NCBI GenBank assembly: GCA_900142905.1
Contig: FSRV01000002.1
Location: forward strand, 4,278,001-4,342,000
Direction of reading: 5' to 3'
From: Burkholderia sp. GAS332
GTDB taxonomy: Bacteria; Pseudomonadota; Gammaproteobacteria; Burkholderiales; Burkholderiaceae
DNA: 64,000 bases
Shown here: positions 18,329 to 27,989 of the stretch, piece by piece
How the letters are laid out: the number at the start of each line of letters is the position of its first letter
How positions within the stretch are numbered: position 1 is the stretch's first letter
Program-made: the position numbers and the translations under genes
Notes under the pieces: model-generated
Seen by the model: only the letters and a program-made list of their open reading frames with translations
Told to the model about the DNA's origin: nothing
The model's database searches: none

Positions 18329-18475
18329 GTGAAGTACCTCATCCAAGCCGTTGTTGTTGGACGCTTTTTCTCTGATTCACCAATGGCGGCTTCGTGGCGC
18401 GTTAAGTGGTCGTTAGTATCGACCGCATATCGGCGCATCTTTAATCGGATCAAAGGTACGTGCGGGCGTCAGTGA
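18329..18475 (+). pseudogene. Remnant of a small exported DUF4148-type protein
   Basis: A GTG start is preceded by TCTGGAGGTAAG, a very strong Shine-Dalgarno, and the first residues MKYLIQAVVVG match the signal peptide of the small Burkholderiales DUF4148 proteins (MKSLIQAVVVA...). Instead of the usual hydrophobic core, signal cleavage site and VTRAQVRAEL domain, the frame changes character and stops after 48 codons. Either it is a decayed copy or a genuinely short ORF using the same leader. Confidence 0.35.
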
Positions 18476-18879
18476 AGACCACATCTGCTCCTCGTTGAGT
18501 GCTGCCGGCGCGTTTCTTGAAGGCACCCCAGCTCCAGCTACACATGGTTGATGCCTGTATCCACGTTTGTATGACGAGATGGCATCTAGCCCGAGGGAAC
18601 GATTGGGAGTCGGCGCGCGAATAGTCCATCGGGGTCCGTTGCCTCACGGTGGCACAGGTGTACCGGACCGGATCTACGTGAGCGAGTGACACTGATGCTT
18701 ATCCGGCTAGTGTTTGCAAGCGAGGAGGCGTCCATATACGGTTGCTTCTCTATGACAACGTCGCGATGGCCGCTTTTTTGAAGCTTAAGGGCGCTGGCGT
18801 GACAATCGGCGTCGACATGGCAAGACTGCGCGGATACGGCCCGGGCAGCCCTCGGGGATTCAACTCAGATGTCGATGTA
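18476..18879. other. Gene-poor stretch
   Basis: Nothing supportable is seen; the frames present on either strand have no start signals or recognisable families. Confidence 0.35.
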
Positions 18880-19790
18880 GTCGATCCCGGTCAGCACACC
18901 CAGTTGAGCAACGATGGTGAAAGGCGACTCGTGCTACGTATCGATGTTCAGTTCGTCCACGTTGCCGCCCAGATCGGTCACAAATGCACGGCGCCCCGTA
19001 AGTCCAGAGACACACCAATCCCCTCTTCCAACTCGCGGGCGAGCACGTGGCGATCAACCCGTCCGGACGCCGTGATTCTTGCGCGTTTCAGTGTACTTCC
19101 GTCATACGCATCGTCGCCACGATCCGTCCGGTAAAGCATGTGCCGCGTTCGTTGATCGAGATCGAGATCGACCGGCTCGGGCAGATCGGCCAGGCACATA
19201 TTCGATATCCGGGCGCTGATCGGGAGTTGCGCCTGGTGGCAGCTCAATGGCCGTCTGAAGATGCGGCCTTCGCTAGCATACGGCGGTCCCCTTTGCGTCC
19301 AGTAGACATTCCCGTTTGCCTTATCCAATACGATGCCTACGCAATGGCGGCTCGCATCGCATGTATCCTTGAGGAAATTTACGATACGGACGAGCTTCGT
19401 CACTTCCATGCCGTCCAGCCACGCGCGCATGACTCGCATGCCTTCGCAGTCCCCCCAATACAGGCGGCCACCCTCCTTGTTCAGCCCGAGTTCCTTGGGC
19501 GTTCTGGCCATGCCGGAAGGCACAAGCACACGGTGCTCGCTTCCGTCGAGCTGCGCGCTTTCGATCGTGCCGCCGTCCGGGGGTACTGCGCCCGAAGCTG
19601 CATCGCCGTCGACCAGGTGCATGCCGGTTCCCATCTTGGTCCGATAGACCAGCTGGCTTTCAGCATCGACCTTGATACCGTCGGGCGTGCGCGCAAGATT
19701 CGCGACAACGACCTCGTGTGAACCGTCCGGCGACGAGCGACGATCGCAGGTGGACGTGCCTGCAGGACGCAACGTACCGCCATTCTTCGT
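18880..19790 (-). pseudogene. YWTD-type beta-propeller protein, decayed
   Basis: The minus strand shows successive propeller blades of a bacterial LDL-receptor-YWTD-like protein: ARTPDGIKVDAESQLVY, RTPKELGLNKEGGRLYWGD, MRVMRAWLDGMEV, HCVGIVLDKANGNVYWTQRG, EGRIFRRPL and LPEPVDLDLD. The frame is open for 264 codons but has no start near its beginning and many YWT positions are mutated (LVYRTKMG, HMLYRTDRG). After DLRGAVHL a frameshift is needed to recover FVTDLGGNVDELNIDT before stops accumulate. It probably once encoded a roughly 300-residue propeller. Confidence 0.6.
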
Positions 19791-20130
19791 AGTGACAGTA
19801 ATTACCCTACATCAGGTTTCTCTAACCTCGTCGTACTGGCGGACTCGATCCGTACCATTCTTGAGCTACCAATCGAGCGCTAACGCATACCGGGCCAAGA
19901 GGCATCCGCCGCGACTTGCACATCTGCGGATATCTACGGACTTTCCCGAGGTCTCAACACTCACCCTTTATTAATTATACCGACGCGTATAAACTGGCAA
20001 GTATGAATCATCCAGTACTCGAAATCGGATCGGAAAAAATGCGGGTTAGCCATCTGATGCTCGCAGTGGCGCACGCTTTAACGTACCAAAGGAAGGCAAC
20101 ATGAGCCGGATGTCGAAGGACAACTGCCGC
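19791..20130. other. Intergenic stretch with a small operator-like palindrome
   Basis: No gene is supported. TTATAC-N6-GTATAA at 19975-19992 is a perfect 6-bp inverted repeat ahead of the MHS transporter remnant and may have been its promoter or operator. Confidence 0.35.
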
Positions 20131-20450
20131 GTCCTTGCAAATACATTCGCGCGGGATTCGTTTGTGCCGTACCTGAGAGGGACGACTTACGTACCTTCGG
20201 CACTGCGGTCTCCCAGGTCCTCGGAGTGCTGTTCCCTGCATCGATTGCTGCTGTCGTCGCAACCTGCACGACGAATCTCACAAGACGCTCGTTCGGGTGG
20301 ATCTTTGCTGCGTCGTGCGGAGACCGAATGGGGCGCAAGCCGTTGCGTCAATCAGTTTTACGACTGTGGCTGTCGTCACCGCCCTTCCGACGATCGCAAG
20401 CATTGATATCGCCGCGCCAACCGTGGTGGTACCGCTTCGACCTTCAGACA
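20130..20450 (+). pseudogene. MHS-family transporter fragment
   Basis: Pieces in different frames give FGTAVSQVLGVLFPASIAAVV, FGWIFAASCGDRMGRKPLR (the loop-2 GDRxGRK motif) and, after a one-base shift, SISFTTVAVVTALPTIASID followed by IAAP. That is helices 1 to 4 of an MHS symporter like the intact one at 12247. The start, one frame and about three quarters of the protein are missing. Confidence 0.6.
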
Positions 20451-20627
20451 GTCACCATGCCACTGAAATTTGATTGGTGCTGGCGCGCGCCCCAGCTGCG
20501 GTGTCCACGGCAGTAGGCACGGATATTTTGCGGCAAAGAAGGAAATGTTTGCTCAGAGGAGCACCGCTGGCACCAGTCAGCAATCGCATATGTTGCCCTA
20601 GATCATTGACCAATCTTGGTTCTACGA

Positions 20628-21290
20628 ATGAAGCCTGAAAATGAAATGAACGAAGTGGGATTGCGTGGCCAGGTCGTTCGCAACCCCGATCAAAGGGACG
20701 AGCAGCGACGCCAAATTCTTGCCGCAGCTGGACGGGTCTTCGCCCGAAAAGGCTACGCGACCGCAACGATGGACGACATCGCGGCTGAGATGGGTGTCAC
20801 CAAAGGTGTTCTTTACTACCAATTCCGAAGCAAGCAGGAAGTCATCGTCGAGACACGGCGCCAAGCCTCGGGCAGCGCCGCCGATCGCCTCGAAGAGATA
20901 GTTGGTCATTCTCTGCCGGTACCGGTGCGGATGGAGCAGGCGCTGCGTGACCTTATCTCCACAAACTTCGACGAGGCGACGCGTCACATCATCCTTACAC
21001 CCCTGTCCATCGGCGTGGACGAAGAACACTATGCCGAGGTCAGAAGTATTGAGCGCCGCTATGAGCGCTTGCTGATGGGTTTGTTGAAGGAGGGGATCGC
21101 CGATGGTTCCTTCGTTGATGCACACGTGAAGCTGACTTGCTTCACTTTGATACGCGCGTGCACGTCGCCGGCATCCTGGTATAGCCCCAGCCGTGACCTC
21201 ACCGAAAAGGATGTCACAGATGGTCTAACCGCGCAATTGATGCGCAGCATTACTAGTGATGGCGGTGCATCTCCGTCGCAGCCCAAGTAG
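20628..21290 (+). CDS. TetR family regulator of the acyl-CoA carboxylase operon
   Basis: 220 residues. The N-terminal helix-turn-helix is RRQILAAAGRVFARKGYATATMDDIAAEMGVTKGVLYYQFRSKQEV (about 29-74, quoted in part), followed by an all-helical ligand domain. ATG 20628 is taken in preference to an in-frame TTG at 20616. It ends only 8 bases before the carboxylase start, so the three genes (regulator, carboxylase, acyl-CoA ligase) form an operon. TetR regulators in this setting usually sense an acyl-CoA. A palindrome at 26495-26512 before the porin is a possible target. Confidence 0.88.
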   Translation: MKPENEMNEVGLRGQVVRNPDQRDEQRRQILAAAGRVFARKGYATATMDDIAAEMGVTKGVLYYQFRSKQEVIVETRRQASGSAADRLEEIVGHSLPVPVRMEQALRDLISTNFDEATRHIILTPLSIGVDEEHYAEVRSIERRYERLLMGLLKEGIADGSFVDAHVKLTCFTLIRACTSPASWYSPSRDLTEKDVTDGLTAQLMRSITSDGGASPSQPK

Positions 21291-21298
21291 AGGAGACT

Positions 21299-24200
21299 AT
21301 GAACTCAATCTTGATCGCCAATAGAGGTGAGATCGCGATTCGTATCATGCGGGCGGCGCGACAGTTGGGAATTCCCACAGTAGCTGTATTTTCGCGGGAT
21401 GATGCCGCCTCGTTGCATGCGAGTTTTGCTGACGAGGCCCGTGAACTCCCTAGCGCCGGCGCCGCCGCCTATCTGGATCAGGATGCGATTCTGGCCGTTG
21501 CCCGTGAGACCCGGTGCTCAGCCTTGCATCCCGGTTATGGGTTCCTCAGCGAGAACGCAGACTTCGCGCGCGCCTGTGTCAAGGCTGGCATCAACTTTAT
21601 TGGCCCGCGCGCTGAGCTTTTGGATTTGTTCGGCAACAAGATCCGCGCTCGTGAGTTGGCGCGCGACCAGGATGTCCCAGTAATGCCAGGCACCTCGCGG
21701 CCGACCAGTCTCGATGAAGCGCGTGTATTCGCTAGGGAGCATGGTGCGGTGATGCTCAAGGCGCTGGCCGGGGGCGGGGGGCGTGGCATGCGTGCGGTGC
21801 ACGATCCTTCCGGACTCGAAGAGGCATTCGAACGTTGCCGCTCCGAGGCACAGCAGGCGTTCGGGAACGGTGACTTATACATCGAGAAGCTGTTGACCTC
21901 TGCGCGCCATATCGAGGTCCAGATTGTCGGCGACGGCTCTGGCGCAGTGTGCCATCTGTGGGAGCGGGACTGTACGGTTCAGAGGCGCCACCAGAAGCTT
22001 GTCGAGATCGCACCAAGCCCAACGCTGAGGCCTGCGCTGCGCGATCGCATTCTCGCCGCGGCAACTCGTCTGGCGACGCATGTGCGCTACGAAAGCCTCG
22101 GTACGTTCGAGTTTCTCGTCTCCGCCGACGAGTTCTGGTTCATGGAGGCGAATCCTCGACTGCAGGTCGAGCACACCGTCACCGAGGAGATCACCGGTGT
22201 CGACCTGGTGCAGACACAGATCCGGATTGCTGGCGGAGCATCGCTGGCCGAACTTGGCCTGGCGCGCACCCCCGAATCGAACGGGTTCGCTCTACAGGTA
22301 CGTGTCAACCTTGAGTCGCTGGCAGCAGACGGTACGCCGTTGCCACGAGCGGGCACGCTGACCGCGTTCGCACCGCCTTCAGGTCCCAATGTGCGTGTCG
22401 ATACCTATGGGTATGCCGGGTACAAGACGAGCCTGCGATACGACTCCCTGCTGGCCAAGGTCATTGCTCGTGGGCGCAGCTTCGCAAATGCTTGCGCGAA
22501 CGTCACCGGGGCGGTGCGCGAGTTCCATATCGACGGGGTGCCGACGAATATCCCCTTGCTTCAGAGCATTCTTGCTCATCCCGCCTTCCTGACTGGAGAG
22601 TACGACACTTCGTTCATCGACCATCACCTGGCGAAACTATTGGAGGATGCCGGAGCTCAGGTATCGCTGACCCCTCCAGCTTCCGCCGTGTCCTTGATGG
22701 AGGTCGATCGCGCAGCGGCTAGCTCCTATCTTGAAGCCGGCAAACAGGATGGGACCCAGACGATTCTTGCTCCCATGGCTGGCATGGTGGTTTCGATGCA
22801 TGCTACCGGGAGTAGCTCCGTGCGTCGTGGAGATCCGTTAGTTGTGCTTGAAGCGATGAAGATGGAGTACACGGTACGCGCCGAATGCGACGGCGTCATC
22901 ACTGCTGTGGAGATTGGCATGAACGACGCGGTCGCGGAAGGTGAAGCGATGTTCGTAATTGCGCCCAACGACAGCGAAGACAATGCCACGTCAGCGTCCC
23001 CGCGGCCTCTGGAAGCGGAGGACGATCCAGGATGGTCTGCCGAGACCGAAGAGATTAGGCAGCGCCATGAGGCAGCGCGCGGCATGGGTGGGACCGAAAA
23101 GGTCGAGCGGCAGCATGCGGCCGGAAAGCTTACCGCCCGCGAGCGCATTGCCTCATTGGTCGATCCGGAAAGCTTTGCGGAGATCGGTGCGCTTACGGGG
23201 TTTGGTACCTATGACGATGCAGGCGAACTGACCTCGCTAGTGCCGGCCAACTTCATTGCGGGCACCGCACGGATCGACCGCCACAAGGTGGTCGTCGGTG
23301 CCGACGACTTCACCATTCGAGGGGGTTCCGGCGACGCGACTATCCACGCGAAGCAGATCTTCGCTGAGCGGTATTCGCGGCAGATGCGCTTGCCTATGGT
23401 TCGACTGCTGGACGGCGCCAGCGGAGGGGGGAGCGTCAAGATGGCGCAAGAGGCCGGATACCAGTACGTGCCTGTGAATCCTGGCTGGGACGCGGTCGTC
23501 GACAACCTGTCTCTTGTGCCGGTCGTGGCAGCCTGCCTGGGGCCGACAGTCGGATTGGGAGCCGCGCGCCTGGTGATGTCCCATCTGGCCATCATGGTCG
23601 AGGAGATCGGGCAGGTGTTCACGGCGGGGCCTCCCGTGGTGCGAGGCAGCACCGGCGAGGATCTGACGAAGGAACAACTCGGAGGTGTCGCGGTGCACCG
23701 CGACAACGGCATCGTGGAGAGAATTGTCGGGACCGAAGGCGAAGCATTTGGTGTGCTACGGGCTTTTCTCTCTTATCTGCCGGGCAGCGTGTTTGAAATG
23801 CCGCCTGTATCGGCTTGCGACGATCCGAGTGACCGTCGCGACGCGGGATTGGTGAAGGCGATTCCGCGCAATCCGAGAAGCCCATATCAGATTCAGCCGA
23901 TCCTGGACGCAATATTTGATCGGGGGTCATTCTTCCCTTATGCCGAGTACGGGGGGGGCACTGTCACCGCACTCGCACGGCTCGATGGTCATCCGGTCGG
24001 TGTCATTGCCACGGATCCATTCAAAGGGGCCACGATGTCGGCCGAAGGCGCCCAAGCCGTAACGCGGCTGGTGGACCTATGCGAGACGTTCCATCTTCCG
24101 ATCGTCAGCCTCACCGACCAGGCCGGCATGTCCATCGGTTCCGTCGCTGAACGCCGGGGCACGATCCGATTTGGCGCTCGTGCGATTTCCGCCGTGTATC

Positions 24201-24577
24201 AGGCGCGGGTGCCGCAGGCAGAAGTGATTCTGCGGCGCGTTTTTGGCGTAGGTGGAGCTGGCATTGTGAATCGCCATCGGCCGGGCAGGAGTTGGTCGTG
24301 GCCTTCGGGAACTTGGGGATCGCTGCCAGCCCAGGGCGGTATCGAGGCTGCATTCCGTGCGGTGCTGGAGAAGGCGGAGGACCCCTCGCAGGAGATCGAG
24401 CGTATCCGCCAGGAACTGAGCCAGATCGCTTCCCCGTTCCGTACTACGGAGAAGTTCGGCGTCCAGGATCTCATCGATCCTCGCGAAAGCCGCCCGCTCT
24501 TGTGCGATTGGGTGCGTGACGCGTACCGCCTGCTGCCTGAACTTCTCGGCCGACCGTCTTTCGGAACACGTCCTTGA
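21299..24577 (+). CDS. Single-chain biotin-dependent acyl-CoA carboxylase
   Basis: 1092 residues fusing all three activities of acetyl/propionyl-CoA-type carboxylases. Biotin carboxylase occupies about 1-450 (MNSILIANRGEIAIRIMRAA, the ATP-grasp glycine loop AGGGGRGM, FMEANPRLQVEH). The biotinyl domain is about 485-560, with the carrier Lys521 in LEAMKMEY. The carboxyltransferase spans about 600-1085 (DGASGGGSVKMAQEAGYQYV, TDQAGMSIGS, GVQDLIDPRESRPLL). It makes a malonyl-CoA-type product from an acyl-CoA. The partner ligase 45 bases downstream presumably supplies the thioester. The acyl chain cannot be told. Confidence 0.9.
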   Translation: MNSILIANRGEIAIRIMRAARQLGIPTVAVFSRDDAASLHASFADEARELPSAGAAAYLDQDAILAVARETRCSALHPGYGFLSENADFARACVKAGINFIGPRAELLDLFGNKIRARELARDQDVPVMPGTSRPTSLDEARVFAREHGAVMLKALAGGGGRGMRAVHDPSGLEEAFERCRSEAQQAFGNGDLYIEKLLTSARHIEVQIVGDGSGAVCHLWERDCTVQRRHQKLVEIAPSPTLRPALRDRILAAATRLATHVRYESLGTFEFLVSADEFWFMEANPRLQVEHTVTEEITGVDLVQTQIRIAGGASLAELGLARTPESNGFALQVRVNLESLAADGTPLPRAGTLTAFAPPSGPNVRVDTYGYAGYKTSLRYDSLLAKVIARGRSFANACANVTGAVREFHIDGVPTNIPLLQSILAHPAFLTGEYDTSFIDHHLAKLLEDAGAQVSLTPPASAVSLMEVDRAAASSYLEAGKQDGTQTILAPMAGMVVSMHATGSSSVRRGDPLVVLEAMKMEYTVRAECDGVITAVEIGMNDAVAEGEAMFVIAPNDSEDNATSASPRPLEAEDDPGWSAETEEIRQRHEAARGMGGTEKVERQHAAGKLTARERIASLVDPESFAEIGALTGFGTYDDAGELTSLVPANFIAGTARIDRHKVVVGADDFTIRGGSGDATIHAKQIFAERYSRQMRLPMVRLLDGASGGGSVKMAQEAGYQYVPVNPGWDAVVDNLSLVPVVAACLGPTVGLGAARLVMSHLAIMVEEIGQVFTAGPPVVRGSTGEDLTKEQLGGVAVHRDNGIVERIVGTEGEAFGVLRAFLSYLPGSVFEMPPVSACDDPSDRRDAGLVKAIPRNPRSPYQIQPILDAIFDRGSFFPYAEYGGGTVTALARLDGHPVGVIATDPFKGATMSAEGAQAVTRLVDLCETFHLPIVSLTDQAGMSIGSVAERRGTIRFGARAISAVYQARVPQAEVILRRVFGVGGAGIVNRHRPGRSWSWPSGTWGSLPAQGGIEAAFRAVLEKAEDPSQEIERIRQELSQIASPFRTTEKFGVQDLIDPRESRPLLCDWVRDAYRLLPELLGRPSFGTRP

Positions 24578-24622
24578 TTCTAATTCGACCTGCTGCAATT
24601 CGTGGCGGAGATGGAGCTTCAC

Positions 24623-26356
24623 ATGCATGAACGCGACCTAACCAAACTATTACGAATTGACGAAGAGATTGTCACGGCGAGCCTCGATCGTTGGGCAACC
24701 GTTGCCGGAGACCGTCCATTTTTTCACTATGGCGAAGACCGGCGGACTCTGACCTTCTCCGAGTTCGCTACCCGGACAGACGCGATAGCCGGCAACCTGG
24801 CGGCGAATGGCGTAGGGAAGGGGGACCGCGTCAGCGTCTTCAGTGGGAACCCGCTGACCAGCGCGCTAATGATGTTCGGCATCTGGAAGGCTGGGGCGGT
24901 GTACTGCCCGGTGAACTTCGCCTACGCGGGTCGATTGTTAAGTTACCAGTTGAACGACACTTCGCCGAAGCTGGTCGTTACGGATTCCAAACGTGTGACA
25001 GCGCTAAACGAAGTGGTCGAATCCCTGGACGAGCCGCCCGTGGTCGTTGTGTACCAGCCGCCTCAGGACGCCCACGACTATTCGTCAGAAGCGGCACCAG
25101 TTCATGCAACGTTTCGCGAAATCGCTTGGGCAACGCTTACAGCGAATGCTGCGTCCCCGGGCATCCACGTTTCGTTCGACGATCCCGCCAATCTGATCTA
25201 TACATCGGGCACAACCGGGCCGGCCAAGGGAGTATTGCAGCCATATAGATGGATGGCGCAATACACGTTCTATCTGCGCATGCTGACTACTCCCGACGAC
25301 GTCATTTATTCTGACCTGCCGATGTATCACGTGGGGGGGGCGATCGCAAACGTCTGCCGCGCCGCGTGGGTTGGTTGCGAAGTCGCCGTATGGAACCGCT
25401 TCAGTCCCGACAACTTCTGGTCTCGCGTGAAATCACGCGGCGCGACCACGGCGATCCTGCTGGATGTGATGATCCCACGGTTGACCGGCGCACCTCAACG
25501 CGCCGACGACCGCAGCAACACGTTGAACAAGGTTCATATGCAGCCCATGTCGCTGTTGCATGCCGAGTTCACGCAGCGATTCGGCATTGATTTTGTGACG
25601 GCCGGTTTTGGCCAAACCGAAGCCGGCTTGGCACTCTGGAGTGTCATTGAAGAGTGTGCGCAGGGCGAAGGCACGTCTGATGAGCTGTATCGAGGCCTGT
25701 CACATGGTCGGATTGCAGAGGTTGCCAATCAGTTCGGCATGTTCATATTGCGAGGCAAGACGCTGACACGAAAGAGCCTCATGGGTCGCCCAACACCTTT
25801 CGTGGATGCCACGATACGTAACGAGCGGGACGAAGAATGCCGGCCCGGAGAAGTCGGCCAGCTCTGTCTGCGGTCGAAGTTGCCCGGCCTGTTTATGCAT
25901 TCCTATTTTGGCAAACCGGAAGCCACCGAACAGGCGTTTCGCAATCTCTGGCTTCACACGGGTGACGCCGCCGTCCAGGACGCGGACGGCTGGTTCTATT
26001 TTGTCGACAGACTAGGCGATCGCATCCGCGTCCGCGGGGAAAACCTGTCGTCCTTCCAGGTCGAAGATATGCTCGTTCAGCATGCCGCAGTGCAACTGTG
26101 TGCGGTCGTCGGGATCCCCTGCGATGAAGGGGAGGAAGACGAGGTGGTGGCCTATATCGTGCCGGCAGACGGCCAGAGTCTGACTGAAGCGGCGGTGCAC
26201 GATTTCGCGCTTCAAACCATGCCGAAGTACATGCGGCCGCGACATGTGCGAATCGTCGAAGATCTGCCGCGCACGCCCACCAACAAGGTGGAGAAGTTCA
26301 AGCTTCGCCAGCGCATTCTTGCAGAGCTCGGTAGGCTAATGAAGGGTGTGCGGTGA
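24623..26356 (+). CDS. AMP-dependent acyl-CoA ligase (CaiC-like)
   Basis: ANL-superfamily enzyme, about 577 residues from ATG 24623; GGAG six bases upstream favours this over in-frame starts at 24602 and 24611. It activates a carboxylic acid as acyl-AMP and transfers it to CoA. Motifs are the P-loop-like IYTSGTTGPAKGVLQPY, FGQTEAGLALW, LHTGDAAVQDADGWFYFVDR, and the C-terminal catalytic lysine in RTPTNKVEKFKLR. DMYHVGG-type residues (PMYHVGGAIANVCRA) resemble crotonobetaine/carnitine-CoA ligases. With the carboxylase upstream, a pathway from a free acid through acyl-CoA to a carboxylated product is likely. Confidence 0.88.
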   Translation: MHERDLTKLLRIDEEIVTASLDRWATVAGDRPFFHYGEDRRTLTFSEFATRTDAIAGNLAANGVGKGDRVSVFSGNPLTSALMMFGIWKAGAVYCPVNFAYAGRLLSYQLNDTSPKLVVTDSKRVTALNEVVESLDEPPVVVVYQPPQDAHDYSSEAAPVHATFREIAWATLTANAASPGIHVSFDDPANLIYTSGTTGPAKGVLQPYRWMAQYTFYLRMLTTPDDVIYSDLPMYHVGGAIANVCRAAWVGCEVAVWNRFSPDNFWSRVKSRGATTAILLDVMIPRLTGAPQRADDRSNTLNKVHMQPMSLLHAEFTQRFGIDFVTAGFGQTEAGLALWSVIEECAQGEGTSDELYRGLSHGRIAEVANQFGMFILRGKTLTRKSLMGRPTPFVDATIRNERDEECRPGEVGQLCLRSKLPGLFMHSYFGKPEATEQAFRNLWLHTGDAAVQDADGWFYFVDRLGDRIRVRGENLSSFQVEDMLVQHAAVQLCAVVGIPCDEGEEDEVVAYIVPADGQSLTEAAVHDFALQTMPKYMRPRHVRIVEDLPRTPTNKVEKFKLRQRILAELGRLMKGVR

Positions 26357-26494
26357 CGCAAATACCGGTACCGCCCGCGCAAACTGCGTAAATTTTTCCC
26401 TGCGAAAGCGTGTGATGTAAGGCAAGTCTTTAATGATTTCGAAGCCCGTATATTCAAAAGCTGCGGGTTTCAGAAATATTCCTCAAAGCATTTA

Positions 26495-26512
26495 ATTAGT
26501 ACTACTACTAAT
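26495..26512. promoter_or_regulatory. Operator-like palindrome upstream of the porin
   Basis: ATTAGTA-CTAC-TACTAAT is a perfect 7-bp inverted repeat, 66 bases before the porin start, in an AT-rich promoter-like patch. It is a candidate site for the TetR protein of the neighbouring operon. I did not find a second copy upstream of that tetR. Confidence 0.45.
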
Positions 26513-26577
26513 GTACGGATCGAGATAAGCACGCCTTGAAATTAACCGTACCTTGTTTAGAAACCAGGAGGCAGAGG

Positions 26578-27657
26578 ATGATCAAGAAGCAAGATTTAAT
26601 GCTGAAACTCATGGTCGGAACGGTCGGTCTGGTGGTCGCGGGTCTCGTGCAGGCGCAAAGCAGCGTCACGTTGTACGGGGTTGTCGACGGCGGATTGCTG
26701 TACACAAGCAGGACACCGGATCCGACTACCGGCCAGAATGCCGGCAGGCAGTTTTCGATGATAGACAGTGGCTCGTCACCGTCGCAGTTTGGTATGCGGG
26801 GGATCGAGGACCTGGGCGACGGGTTGAAGGCGAAGTTCAAGCTCGAAAGCGGATTTAGCGTGGCCACGGGCGCCTATAACGATTCGAACGGCAATCAGTT
26901 CGGCCGTCAGGCATGGATTGCCCTTCAGGGTAAGTTCGGCGAGGTCAAGGCGGGCCTGCAGTTCTCGCCGTTCTTTATCGCCGTGTATGAGTCAGATCCG
27001 CGCGACGCTTCGTTGTTCGGCAGCGGCGTGGTCACGTACATCGATAACGTCGTCGCCACTGGCATCTTGAATCCGAATGCGGTCTCCTACACGACGCCTC
27101 ACATAGCCGGATTCGAGGGCAGCGTGTTGTACGCGCTGGGCGGTGAACCGGGGAATTTTCAGGCGGGAAGGCAATACTCGGCGAGCTTGAAATACGACAA
27201 CGGCACCTTCATGGTCAATGCAGCGATCTACAACGGCAATAGCGGCGGCACGGGGCAGACACCGGTTCCCACCACGGTGGAATTCGAAGGGCGAACGCTC
27301 GGTGCGTACTATAAGTTCGACGTTCTGACTGCGAAGGTATCGTTTTCGAACTACAAGGTAGCCGGAGCATTCGACAGCAATGTTTACGGCGGTGGTCTCG
27401 ACTACGTTGTGTCGTCCTTTCTTGATATCAATGGTGGTGTCTGGATAACGAGCGACCGCAACCACACGGCGAACCACTCGGTAATGGGGGGGCTGGGCGC
27501 GCAGTACTTCCTGTCGAAAGGCACAACGCTCTACGGCCAGGTTGGCGTCGTCAACAACCACGGCGCGATGGATACGGGCTTATCCGTCAACGGTGCGCTG
27601 TATGGCGTGCAGGGTACAACGGCGGGTGTGGATCTCGGCATACGTCACGTGTTCTAG
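26578..27657 (+). CDS. Outer-membrane porin (OmpC-type, Burkholderiales)
   Basis: 359 residues. The signal peptide MIKKQDLMLKLMVGTVGLVVAG... is cleaved after VQA, and the mature protein starts QSSVTLYGVVDGGL. Trimeric porin features include GSSPSQFGMRGIEDLGDGLKAKFKLESGF, FGRQAWIALQGKFGEVKAG and a C-terminal strand ending HVF. ATG 26578 has AGGAGGCAGAGG just upstream. It follows the acyl-CoA ligase after 221 bases and may supply its substrate across the outer membrane. Confidence 0.92.
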   Translation: MIKKQDLMLKLMVGTVGLVVAGLVQAQSSVTLYGVVDGGLLYTSRTPDPTTGQNAGRQFSMIDSGSSPSQFGMRGIEDLGDGLKAKFKLESGFSVATGAYNDSNGNQFGRQAWIALQGKFGEVKAGLQFSPFFIAVYESDPRDASLFGSGVVTYIDNVVATGILNPNAVSYTTPHIAGFEGSVLYALGGEPGNFQAGRQYSASLKYDNGTFMVNAAIYNGNSGGTGQTPVPTTVEFEGRTLGAYYKFDVLTAKVSFSNYKVAGAFDSNVYGGGLDYVVSSFLDINGGVWITSDRNHTANHSVMGGLGAQYFLSKGTTLYGQVGVVNNHGAMDTGLSVNGALYGVQGTTAGVDLGIRHVF

Positions 27658-27989
27658 ATGTGAACTTGGGCCGCGCCAGTGTTGACCTACGAGACGCGGC
27701 TTCACGAGCGAACCTCGCAGTTCCTGCACCGCTTTCGAGTAGCTGTTCGTAGTCTTATAAGGAGAACCGGATTGACCGGAATTGCCACAATCGTCGGGTG
27801 CGAAGTGTCGGGGATTCCGCATGAATCATCGCGAGGAAGTTGCTGCACGCGAGCGGCGTCGTTTGGGCCGCTCATGCTGGCAAAAGTAACTCGCGTCGCG
27901 TTCGAGCGCAGCCGGCAATTCCACCTTTAACAGATCGATCCACGCGCGTGTCTTGGCGGGCCCCCACGCGTCCGCCAAGACTGAGGGAC
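27658..27989. other. Intergenic, with a 10-bp-stem hairpin
   Basis: No gene is supported. GTCTTGGCGG (27950-27959) and CCGCCAAGAC (27972-27981) form a perfect 10-bp stem with a 12-base loop and no T-run. It may be a leftover of the decayed gene that follows. Confidence 0.4.
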
